In this document: positions 27,923-36,185 of the stretch, piece after piece
Position numbering within the stretch: the first letter of the stretch is position 1
How the letters are laid out: each line of letters begins with the position of its first letter
NCBI RefSeq assembly: GCF_024806835.1
Contig: NZ_JANTYU010000002.1
Location: 780,233 to 844,232 of the forward strand
Reading direction: 5' to 3'
DNA: 64,000 bases
Origin: Xanthomonas sp. 3793
GTDB lineage: Bacteria; Pseudomonadota; Gammaproteobacteria; Xanthomonadales; Xanthomonadaceae
Position numbers and translations under genes: made by a program
The notes under the pieces: model-generated
Database searches by the model: none
Told to the model about the DNA's origin: nothing
Seen by the model: only the letters and a program-made list of their open reading frames with translations

Positions 27923-29239
27923 ATGAGCAGCAGCACGCAACACTGGATCGCGCAGCAAGGCAGCGCATTGCGCGGTACGTTGGCCATTCCCGGCGACAAG
28001 TCGGTGTCGCATCGTGCGGTGATGTTTGCCGCGCTCGCCGATGGCGTTTCGCAGATCGATGGGTTTCTCGAAGGCGAAGACACACGCTCCACCGCAGCCA
28101 TCTTCGCCAAGCTGGGCGTGCGGATCGACACCCCATCGGCATCGCGCCGCATCGTGCACGGCGTCGGCGTGGACGGCTTGCAGGCGCCTACCGAGGAACT
28201 GGATTGCGGTAACGCCGGCACCGGCATGCGCCTGCTCGCCGGCCTGCTGGCCGCGCAGCGCTTCGACAGCGTGCTGGTCGGCGATGCGTCCCTGTCCAAG
28301 CGGCCGATGCGACGCGTGACCGGCCCGTTGGCGCAAATGGGCGCAAGCATCGAGACCCAGGACGACGGCACGCCTCCCTTGCGTGTGCACGGTGGTCAGT
28401 CGTTGCACGGCATCGAGTTTGTGTCGCCGGTCGCCAGTGCGCAGGTCAAATCCGCCGTGCTGCTGGCAGGTCTTTACGCCCAGGGCGAGACCTCGGTGAC
28501 CGAACCGCATCCCACGCGCGATTACACCGAGCGCATGTTGTCTGCGTTCGGTGTGGAGATTGCGTTCTCGCCGGGCAAGGCGCGCCTGCGTGGCGGCCAG
28601 CGTTTGCGTGCGACCGACATTGCGGTGCCTGCGGACTTTTCGTCGGCAGCGTTTTTCATTGTGGCTGCCAGCATCATTCCCGATTCGCAGATCGTACTGC
28701 GCGCGGTGGGCCTGAATCCGCGGCGCACCGGGCTGCTGGCTGCGTTGCGCTTGATGGGTGCGGACATCAGCGAGGAAAACCATGCCGAACACGGCGGCGA
28801 AGCGGTGGCCGATTTGCGCGTGCGCTATGCGCCGTTGCAGGGCACGCAGATTCCCGAGGCGCTGGTGCCGGACATGATCGACGAATTCCCCGCCTTGTTC
28901 GTGGCCGCTGCGGCCGCCAACGGCAAGACCGTCGTGACCGGCGCTGCCGAGCTGCGGGTCAAGGAGTCCGATCGTCTGGCCGCCATGGCCACCGGTCTGC
29001 GCACGCTCGGCGTGCGGGTCGATGAAACACCGGATGGCGCCACGATTCACGGCGGCCCCATTGGCAGCGGTGTAATCGAAAGCCACGGCGATCACCGTAT
29101 CGCGATGGCATTCGCCATTGCCGGTCAGCTTTCGACCGGCGCCGTGCAGGTCAACGACATCGCCAACGTCGCTACTTCGTTCCCGGACTTCGACACGCTG
29201 GCGCAGGGCGCCGGTTTCGGGCTCAGCGCTCTGCGCTGA
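27923..29239 (+). CDS. aroA: 3-phosphoshikimate 1-carboxyvinyltransferase (EPSP synthase)
   Basis: 438-residue EPSP synthase, step six of the shikimate pathway, using PEP and shikimate-3-phosphate. Motifs are GTLAIPGDKSVSHRAVMFA near the start (Lys/Ser substrate ligands), LDCGNAGTGMRLLAG (the PEP-site loop, with Gly kept where resistant enzymes often carry Ala), SKRPMRRVTGPL, EFPALFVAAAAANG and KESDRLAAMATGL, then ESHGDHRIAMAFAIAG. It lies 109 bases after pheA in the same direction. Its last 17 bases overlap the end of the convergent TonB-domain gene. Product is the precursor of chorismate used by PheA. Confidence 0.97.
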   Translation: MSSSTQHWIAQQGSALRGTLAIPGDKSVSHRAVMFAALADGVSQIDGFLEGEDTRSTAAIFAKLGVRIDTPSASRRIVHGVGVDGLQAPTEELDCGNAGTGMRLLAGLLAAQRFDSVLVGDASLSKRPMRRVTGPLAQMGASIETQDDGTPPLRVHGGQSLHGIEFVSPVASAQVKSAVLLAGLYAQGETSVTEPHPTRDYTERMLSAFGVEIAFSPGKARLRGGQRLRATDIAVPADFSSAAFFIVAASIIPDSQIVLRAVGLNPRRTGLLAALRLMGADISEENHAEHGGEAVADLRVRYAPLQGTQIPEALVPDMIDEFPALFVAAAAANGKTVVTGAAELRVKESDRLAAMATGLRTLGVRVDETPDGATIHGGPIGSGVIESHGDHRIAMAFAIAGQLSTGAVQVNDIANVATSFPDFDTLAQGAGFGLSALR

Positions 29240-29801
29240 ACTCGACCGGCACCTGCACGCTGCTGACCACTGCGTGGCCATCGCGCGTGGCCGGTTCGAA
29301 ACGCCACTGGCGCAGGCTCTCGGTCACCGCTGCGTCCAGCCGCGGGTCGTTGCTGCCGCTGCGGTCGACGATGGTCACTGCACGCACCTGGCCCTGCATG
29401 TCCAGTTGCAGGCGTGCGGTGCGGCTGCCCTCAACGCCGGCGCGCGCAACATCGGCCGGGTAGCGGGGCATCGTGTTACCCGGCAGTGGCTTGGCATCCA
29501 CGCTGTTGATCGCCGCGCGCACCGGCTGATGCGCAATCATCGTCATCGCGCGCGGGCCATCCGCGCTGGGCAGGATCTGGCGGCTCGCAGCAGGGGCAGG
29601 GCGGATGTCGGTGGCGAGCGACTCATCGCCATGCCGGGCCCACCACCACGCCGGGATCACCACCAACAAGGCCAGCAGCGTTGCCCATAGCCACGGCGAG
29701 GCACCGTCGTCCTGCATGTCCTGCCGACGCCCGGACGCTTTAGGGGCAGAGCGAGACAGTGACGGCGTGTGATGTGACGAGGGGTTCGAGGTGAAGGACA
29801 T
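29223..29801 (-). CDS. TonB-like energy transducer family protein
   Basis: 192 residues with one N-terminal transmembrane helix (about 36-52, PWLWATLLALLVVIPAWWWA) and a C-terminal TonB domain of about 90 residues: MPRYPADVARAGVEGSRTAR, QLDMQGQVRAVTIVDRSGS, then LDAAVTESLRQWRFEPAT. The linker is short, and less Pro-rich than in classical TonB. AGGAGG lies 5 bases before the ATG at 29801, which fixes the start against a longer open frame. ExbB/ExbD genes are not nearby, so it may be an accessory TonB paralogue rather than the main transporter energiser. It is convergent with aroA and followed in tandem by a second TonB-like gene upstream. Confidence 0.85.
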   Translation of the reverse strand: MSFTSNPSSHHTPSLSRSAPKASGRRQDMQDDGASPWLWATLLALLVVIPAWWWARHGDESLATDIRPAPAASRQILPSADGPRAMTMIAHQPVRAAINSVDAKPLPGNTMPRYPADVARAGVEGSRTARLQLDMQGQVRAVTIVDRSGSNDPRLDAAVTESLRQWRFEPATRDGHAVVSSVQVPVEFSAER

Positions 29802-30046
29802 GGCCGCCTCCTGGCGCATCTTTGGGATGACGCAGCCAGTCTGGTCGGCGCTGCCTGAGGGGCAGCTAAGGCGGATGCCCGCGTCACTGTTACGACGCTG
29901 TAGTCGTTCAGCTTGGTGAGGCGCCGATGGCGCGATGGCACTGCCAACAATCGTCGGGGCAGCGCCAGCTAATTCCTTGCAAAACAGCCCGTTGCACGTG
30001 CTTGTGGTGGCGGCCCCAGTCCGCCGGTCCAGCTGGCGTGCCGTGC

Positions 30047-30721
30047 TTACTGCGCCGGCTTGAACTCGAAGGGGATATCCAGACTTCCTGCAGCCGGCTG
30101 CCCGTTTTGCTGGGCTGGGTGAAAGCGCCAATGGCGTACCGCTTCCATTGCGGCGCGATCCAGATCGCGTGAGCCGCTGCGCTTGACCAGGGTCACACCG
30201 CCCGGATTGCCGGCGGCATCGACGTCCACACGCACGACCACATCGCCTGCATCGCCGCGCCGCAGTGCTGCCGACGGATAACGCGGTGGTGGCATCTGGC
30301 CCTGCATGGGGACCGGGCGGTTGCCGCCTGCCACTGGCGCGTTAGGCGGCGCCGAAGTGCCTGGCGCACCGGGTACCGTGTTCTCCGGCAACGGAGCCGG
30401 TGCAGGCGGCGCCGGTGGCGCGGTCTCCACCAGGGTCGGCGCCTGTTCGGGCGGCTTGGCCTGTGGCATGTCGCTGGCGCCGTCCTGGGCGGGCAGCGGC
30501 GCCGGCAGCGGTTGAATGGTGTCGTCGGCGGCCGGCGTGCCAGCCGTCGGCTGTGTCGGGGAGGCCTTGTAAAAATCGTCCTTGCGGCCGGTGGCCCACA
30601 CCAGCAGGAACAGCAGCAGGCCGGCGCCGAAGGCGATACCGGCGATTTTCAGGGTGTGGCGGGGCAGACGCAGGACGATCTGACGATCGGATGCAGGGCG
30701 GGGCGCGGGCATAGGGCTCAC
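30047..30721 (-). CDS. second TonB-like protein with Pro/Ala-rich linker
   Basis: 224 residues: a cytoplasmic start, a transmembrane helix (about 26-43, IAGIAFGAGLLLFLLVWATG), a Pro/Ala-rich periplasmic spacer from about 52 to 145 (repeated AP/PAP/PPAPPAPAP), and a TonB C-terminal domain (PPRYPSAALRRGDAGDVVVR, then DAAGNPGGVTLVKRSGSRDL and the AVRHWRFHPA block). The linker length suits crossing the periplasm. It is paralogous to the gene at 29223-29801, in the same orientation and 245 bases upstream of it. An internal ATG three codons on (30712) is an equally possible start. Partner receptors cannot be deduced. Confidence 0.85.
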   Translation of the reverse strand: MSPMPAPRPASDRQIVLRLPRHTLKIAGIAFGAGLLLFLLVWATGRKDDFYKASPTQPTAGTPAADDTIQPLPAPLPAQDGASDMPQAKPPEQAPTLVETAPPAPPAPAPLPENTVPGAPGTSAPPNAPVAGGNRPVPMQGQMPPPRYPSAALRRGDAGDVVVRVDVDAAGNPGGVTLVKRSGSRDLDRAAMEAVRHWRFHPAQQNGQPAAGSLDIPFEFKPAQ

Positions 30722-30796
30722 CTGAAGGATCGCGGTAATTCTGGCATAGCCCCGGTGAATCGATCGCAGCAGGTGGCGGAACAGGCGATAATCTAG

Positions 30797-32215
<1,419 letters not shown>

Positions 32216-32382
32216 TCTCACTTGCGTTGGGCTGGGGCGCTACGCATCGGCTCCAATGCGCGGCAACGCGCCTTGCGTGACGTCGATGCCGGCGCGCAAG
32301 GCCGATCTGCAGCCTGGTTGCTGCGGGCGGCTGCGTAGCGCTGCAGCCCGCAGTAACCAGCAGCATCCAGAACGGCGAGTAA

Positions 32383-32417
32383 AAAACGGGACCTGCGAAG
32401 GTCCCGTTTTCTTTTTT
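32383..32417 (+). terminator. rho-independent terminator after serS
   Basis: Twelve-base stem AAAACGGGACCT (32383-32394) and AGGTCCCGTTTT (32399-32410) around a GCGA loop, then a T-rich tail broken by one C to 32417. It lies about 170 bases beyond the serS stop; the 308-base gap to the LysR gene otherwise contains only the promoter/operator below. Confidence 0.88.
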
Positions 32418-32475
32418 CCGGCTCCTGCAGCGATGCCAGGGCCTGGGCAACCGAGTCGCTGCGAAGACTAGGTCG

Positions 32476-32509
32476 TTGCTCTGTTGGGATAAAGGTGATT
32501 AAATATCAC
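32476..32509 (+). promoter_or_regulatory. promoter with overlapping palindromic operator for the LysR gene
   Basis: TTGCTC (32476-32481) and TTAAAT (32499-32504) are spaced 17 bases, a plausible sigma-70 promoter. Overlapping the -10 is the palindrome GTGAT-TAAAT-ATCAC (32495-32509), of the dyad form bound by LysR-type regulators. This suggests autorepression; the regulator's identity with the binder is inferred from position. Confidence 0.6.
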
Positions 32510-32523
32510 TTATCGTTCTATCC

Positions 32524-33540
32524 ATGGATACCTGCGCCATGCACGACCTGAATGACCTGTACTACTTCGCGATGGTGGTGGACCACGGTGGCTTTGCTGC
32601 CGCCGAGCGTGCGCTCGGGATCCCCAAGTCGCGCCTGAGCCGTCGTATCAGCCAACTCGAAACCGACCTGGGGGTGCGCCTGCTGCAACGCTCCACGCGC
32701 CGCTTCGCGGTCACCGACGTGGGCACCAGCGTGCACCGGCACGCCCAGACCATGCTTGCCGAAGCCCAGGCCGCGCGCGAGGTGGTGGATCGTCTCAGCG
32801 CCGAGCCGCGCGGTCTTGTACGGGTGAGCGTTCCGGTCTCGCTCGCGCAGATCCAGCTACCCAAGCTGCTGCCGGAGTTTCTGGCCAAGTACCCCAAGGT
32901 GCGGCTGCAGCTCAACATCAGCAACCGCCGCGTCGACGTCATCAACGAGGGCTACGACATCGCGCTACGGGTGCGTTCGCGCCTGGACGACGACGGCAGC
33001 CTGGTGATGCGCAGCTTCGGCCAGGTGCAGGAATTGCTGGTCGCCAGCCCGAAGTATCTGGACCGCGCCGGTCGCCCGAAAGACCCGAGCGAGCTGGCCA
33101 ACCACACCACCATGAGCACCAGCGAAGACGAAGCGCATCAGCGCTGGGAACTGCACGGCCCCAACGGCGAGATGCGTCGCGTGGACCTGCAGCCGCGTCT
33201 GGCCGGTTTCGATTTCCCATTGCTGCAGTCGATGGCGCGCGATGGCTTCGGCATCACCATGCTGCCGGAGACCGTCTGCGCCGAAGCGGTGCGCAGCGGC
33301 GAACTGGAAGTGGTGCTGCCGCACTGGTCGCTACCACAGGGCATCTGCCACGCCGTGTTCGCCTCGCGTCGCGGCTTGCTGCCGGCGGTGCGGGTGTTCA
33401 TCGACTTCCTGGCCGAACACCTGCCGCAGGAAATCGAACGCTCGCGCCTGGACTGCGGCGGCAATTGCGCCGAACTGGCCGAAAAGCTCAAGCGCGCCGC
33501 TGGCACTGCGCCGCGCTTGGCGGTGGCCGAGGCAGGCTGA
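32524..33540 (+). CDS. LysR family transcription regulator
   Basis: 338 residues. The N-terminal winged helix (about 6-65) reads LNDLYYFAMVVDHGGFAAAE, RALGIPKSRLSRRISQLETD and LGVRLLQRSTRRFAVTDVG, canonical for LysR-type regulators. The substrate-binding half (about 95-300) is a periplasmic-binding-protein-like fold (GLVRVSVPVSLAQIQLPKLL). It resembles the large CrgA/DsdC-like subgroup with Leu/Arg-rich start. The start is ATG at 32524 or an in-frame ATG five codons later, which begins the conserved part. A palindrome overlapping its own promoter suggests autoregulation. There is no divergent target gene, so the effector and targets are unknown. Confidence 0.92.
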   Translation: MDTCAMHDLNDLYYFAMVVDHGGFAAAERALGIPKSRLSRRISQLETDLGVRLLQRSTRRFAVTDVGTSVHRHAQTMLAEAQAAREVVDRLSAEPRGLVRVSVPVSLAQIQLPKLLPEFLAKYPKVRLQLNISNRRVDVINEGYDIALRVRSRLDDDGSLVMRSFGQVQELLVASPKYLDRAGRPKDPSELANHTTMSTSEDEAHQRWELHGPNGEMRRVDLQPRLAGFDFPLLQSMARDGFGITMLPETVCAEAVRSGELEVVLPHWSLPQGICHAVFASRRGLLPAVRVFIDFLAEHLPQEIERSRLDCGGNCAELAEKLKRAAGTAPRLAVAEAG

Positions 33541-33915
33541 GCAGTCGTGACCGAAGCAAGCTGAGGGCTGTGTTCGCCGCTGCGCTGGCTGCCCGGTTGT
33601 TTGGCAGCCAGCGAGCTGCTCGGCAGTCAGCTCGCCTCAGACATTCGGCAGGCTGCATCTATGCTTAGGTGCATCCCGCCGACCACCACGTGCAGTGGCC
33701 GGCCACGATTAGCGCCGCACTACGCTGCGCCAGCCATAAGCGAGTAGTGCCCAAGCAAAACGCGCCCGGGCATGCGAGAATGCGCGCCCGGGAGCAATCC
33801 CGGGAGTGGTGGCTCTGCACATGGACGCCCGTGCGGTCACCGCCAGGCGCCACCCGCGCGATGCGGGTCGCCAGCGTGACAACCGATGCTTTCGGCGGTC
33901 GCGCGCAGCAACATC
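33541..33915. other. intergenic region upstream of tRNA-Ser
   Basis: 375 bases after the LysR gene. It contains two copies of GCGCCCGGG (near 33760 and 33785) flanking GCATGCGAGAATGC, and near 33608 related AGCCAGCGAG / CAGTCAGCTC elements, but no gene. The tRNA promoter must lie in its last part; no clear hexamers are seen. Confidence 0.45.
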
Positions 33916-34005
33916 GGAGAGATGGCCGAGCGGTTTAAGGCACCGGTCTTGAAAACCGGCGAAGGGTCAAACCTTCCGTGGGTTCGAATCCCACTCTCTC
34001 CGCCA
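33916..34005 (+). tRNA. tRNA-Ser (UGA)
   Basis: 90-base tRNA with encoded CCA. The acceptor stem GGAGAGA (33916-33922) pairs with TCTCTCC before G-CCA. The anticodon arm CCGGTCTTGAAAACCGG presents TGA. A long variable arm (GCGAAGGGTCAAACCTTCCGT) marks a class II tRNA, and the T arm reads GTGGGTTCGAATCCCAC. It is intact although it borders a probable integrated element. Confidence 0.97.
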
Positions 34006-34009
34006 GTTG
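33989..34009. other. candidate attL at the tRNA-Ser 3' end
   Basis: The 21 bases spanning the end of the T arm, acceptor strand and CCA recur imperfectly (17 of 21 identical) at 44770-44790. Integrases of the tyrosine family commonly recombine at such tRNA ends, and an integrase stump starts 85 bases beyond the tRNA. Confidence 0.5.
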
Positions 34010-34089
34010 CCTCCAAATCATTGATTTTGAATATAAAAATCTAACTTGGTCTGATTGGAAGGCAGGAAGCATGCGGAGGAAACACTCGC

Positions 34090-34269
34090 ATGCGCATCCC
34101 TCATCATTTGAGCCGGTCGTCCACCGGCCGCTGGTCGTTCGTCCAACGTGTGCCCATTGATTTGCAAACCGTGATGGGCTGCCGGCTTGTCAAGCGCACC
34201 TTGCGAACAAAACAGTTGGTGCATGCTCACGTTCGGGCACTGCTGCTTGGCGCGGACTATGCTCGGTGA
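34090..34269 (+). pseudogene. tyrosine recombinase/integrase, N-terminal stump
   Basis: Opens MRIPHHLSRSSTGRWSFVQR and continues through VPIDLQTVMGCRLVKRTLRT to LLLGADYAR. This is the N-terminal (DUF6538-type) domain found on phage/island integrases, whose full length is several hundred residues. After 59 codons the frame runs into the end of an IS copy, which supplies the TGA (34267-34269). The catalytic domain with the R-H-R-Y residues is nowhere in the window. It sits just downstream of tRNA-Ser in the usual position and orientation for an island integrase, and cannot be active. Confidence 0.75.
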
Positions 34270-34341
34270 CCTCCTCCCTATAACTTGGACCGCCAGAACT
34301 AGAGAATTCAGCGACACTCAGGCCCAAGCGGGCCCGTCGCC

Positions 34342-34609
34342 ATGAAGAAGTCGGAATTCACCAAAGAGCAGATCGCGTTTGTTCTGAAGCAGGCCGAGAC
34401 CGGCACAACGGTCGAGGAGATCTGTCGCAAGAATGGGCATCAGCCAGGCCACGTTCTATGCGTAGCGCAAGAAGTTCGCCGGGCTCGGTGCTGTCGAACT
34501 GCGTCGGCTACGCCAGCTTGAGGAGGAGAACTGCAAGCTCAAGCAACTGGTTGCCGATTTGCGCCTGGGCAAGGTGATGCTGTAGGACGTGCTGTCAAAA
34601 AAGTTCTGA
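34342..34609 (+). pseudogene. IS3-type transposase OrfA, broken
   Basis: Starts MKKSEFTKEQIAFVLKQAET, the HTH protein of IS3 elements. An extra A near 34432 shifts the frame before GISQATFY; in the corrected frame there are a TAG at the expected Trp (after FYA) and another TAG near the end (VML-stop-DVLSKKF). The leucine-zipper part LRRLRQLEEENCKLKQLVAD is otherwise recognisable. Not functional. Confidence 0.85.
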
Positions 34610-35401
34610 GCCCCACTCAGCGCAAGACGCTCGTGGGCCATCTGGTCGATCGGTATCCGGTTGGGGTCCGTCGGGCGTGCGCGGTCGTCAAGCAAAGTCG
34701 GTCGGCGTGGTATTACCAGTCTCATGACAATGATGATGCGCCACTATCTCGACGGATCGAAGAGATCCCGGCCTTACGGGTCCGCTATGGTTTCTGGCGG
34801 ATCTTCGTGCCGTTGCGCAGAGAAGGCTGGAAAGCCAACCACAAGCGTGTGTGCCGCCTGTACTGCCCAGCGGGCCTCAACCTGCGGCGCAAACGTCCGT
34901 GCAGACGCAAGGCTGCAGCACATGCGTTATTCGACGGAAGCCGCTTCCGGGCCCTGACTGTCGTGGACAACTTCACCAAGGAGAGTTTGGCCATCGAAGT
35001 GAATAAGCAACTCAAGGGCGAAGAGGTGGTGGCAGTGATGGAGAGCTTGCGTCACCAACGCTACCTGCCGCAGCGCATCCAGACCGACAATGGTAGCGAG
35101 TTCATCTCGATGGCGATGGATCGCTGGGCCTAAGACAACGGCATGACCATGGATTATTCCCGTCCCGGCAAATCGACAGGCAATCCTTTCATCGAATCGT
35201 TCAATGGCAGTTTCCGGGATGAGTGCCTCAAACGCACTGGCTTCTGTCGCTCTATGAAGCCCGCCAGAAGATCGAACACTGAAGGGTCGATTACAATCAT
35301 TTCTGGACGCACTTCTCGATCGGCGATGTACGCCGGCCGAGTTTGCCGCCCGATTCACCTGCTCACCCAAAGCCGGATTTTCCAGTTTCGCTGGGACCTA
35401 A
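34603..35401 (+). pseudogene. IS3-type transposase OrfB, broken
   Basis: DDE integrase-core transposase (HTH_21 plus rve). Recognisable blocks are SPTQRKTLVGHLVDRYPVGV, RRACAVVKQSRSAWYYQ, ALFDGSRFRALTVVDNFTKE, PQRIQTDNGSEFIS and ESFNGSFRDECL. About 25 residues, including the first catalytic Asp region, are missing between KAAAH and ALFDG. A TAA interrupts after DRWA (35131-35133), and a later frameshift precedes the TPAEFAARFTCSPKAGFSSF end. Cannot transpose on its own. Confidence 0.85.
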
Positions 35402-35417
35402 CGTGGGGAGGAGGTCA

Positions 35418-35478
35418 CTTGGGCAGCAACGCTTAGTGTTGTGAGCAGCAATAAGGCGAGGAGGATTCGGAATCGCAT
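35418..35478 (-). pseudogene. signal-peptide stub of a secreted-protein gene cut by the IS
   Basis: On the minus strand AAGGAG lies 10 bases before an ATG at 35478, which opens MRFRILLALLLLTTLSVAAQ, a textbook Sec signal peptide. The frame then enters the IS end (VTSSPR-stop). The rest of the gene should be beyond the IS, but that side (below 34266) holds an integrase stump on the other strand instead. So the body of the gene was deleted. Family unknown. Confidence 0.65.
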
Positions 35479-36185
35479 AGCAGCGCATCTCCTTTTGTTG
35501 TTTGGGGGGGGCGCACAACCCATTCAAGCATCGGACAAGACCGTTACCAGCTGAGGAACGCACAAGTTGACGAGGTAAAGTAGACAGTCGAAGACAGCTC
35601 AACTGGGCGAGTGGTGGGGTTACGCCGCGTACTATTGCCACGATGTGGCGCGCGATCATCATTTGTATCTAACAAACGAGCGCTAGCGTCAGTCCTTAAT
35701 TTCGGAAGGTGTGACCAAACGCCTTCAGCAGTTGCCCGCGCGTCGAGTCGCGTAATGGCAAAAACAGCAAGTGCTGCGTGTTGCGAGCAGGTCAACGGCA
35801 TCGTTGTGCTGTGTCAGACTACTGCTGAAAATTGTGTCAGAAATTTCTGAGTCCAGTGTAGGTAGATCGCTCATCGCATATCTTTTCGTGAGCGATTCCT
35901 CATAACGTCAAGAACTTGCTGATCTAGGTCCCGGCTCATGCAGAGCCGAGCAGGGGCTGGTGGTCAGTTGACAACGAACTGGCGGCGCGCAACCGTAGGT
36001 GGCGTGGGGGTATTGGGGAATGACCTCGCGGTCGCGCTTCGCGCACCCCCGGATTCTTGATAACGAACACCTGCCAATGGCTTGGCCGGGCATGTGTTGT
36101 CATGCCTCGCCTTTACGTGAGCGCGAGTTCGTGGGAGCGATGAGGTCTATTCGGATCTCGGTCAGTCATTAACTTGGAAGATGCT
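35479..36185. other. intergenic region upstream of the RHS genes
   Basis: 707 bases of mixed composition, with a G8 run near 35505 and a small hairpin ATCGCTCA...TGAGCGAT (35866-35896). Several short open frames lack coding character. It should contain the RHS promoter and, on the other strand, that of the disrupted secreted-protein gene. Nothing else recognised. Confidence 0.45.

Larger units (their letters stand above)
34267..35417 (+). mobile_element. degenerate IS3-family insertion sequence
   Basis: 1151 bases bounded by perfect 12-base inverted ends TGACCTCCTCCC (34267-34278) and GGGAGGAGGTCA (35406-35417). It carries the two-gene IS3 arrangement, both genes broken. No target-site duplication flanks it (CGG left, CTT right), and the two flanks are stumps of different genes, so sequence has been lost at one or both sides. 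Similar to the IS407-like subgroup by protein. Confidence 0.85.

Noticed and set aside
34267..35417. First IS as an active element
   Set aside because: Both transposase frames are broken and the first catalytic Asp region is deleted; perfect terminal repeats remain, so it could only move if a related transposase acts in trans.
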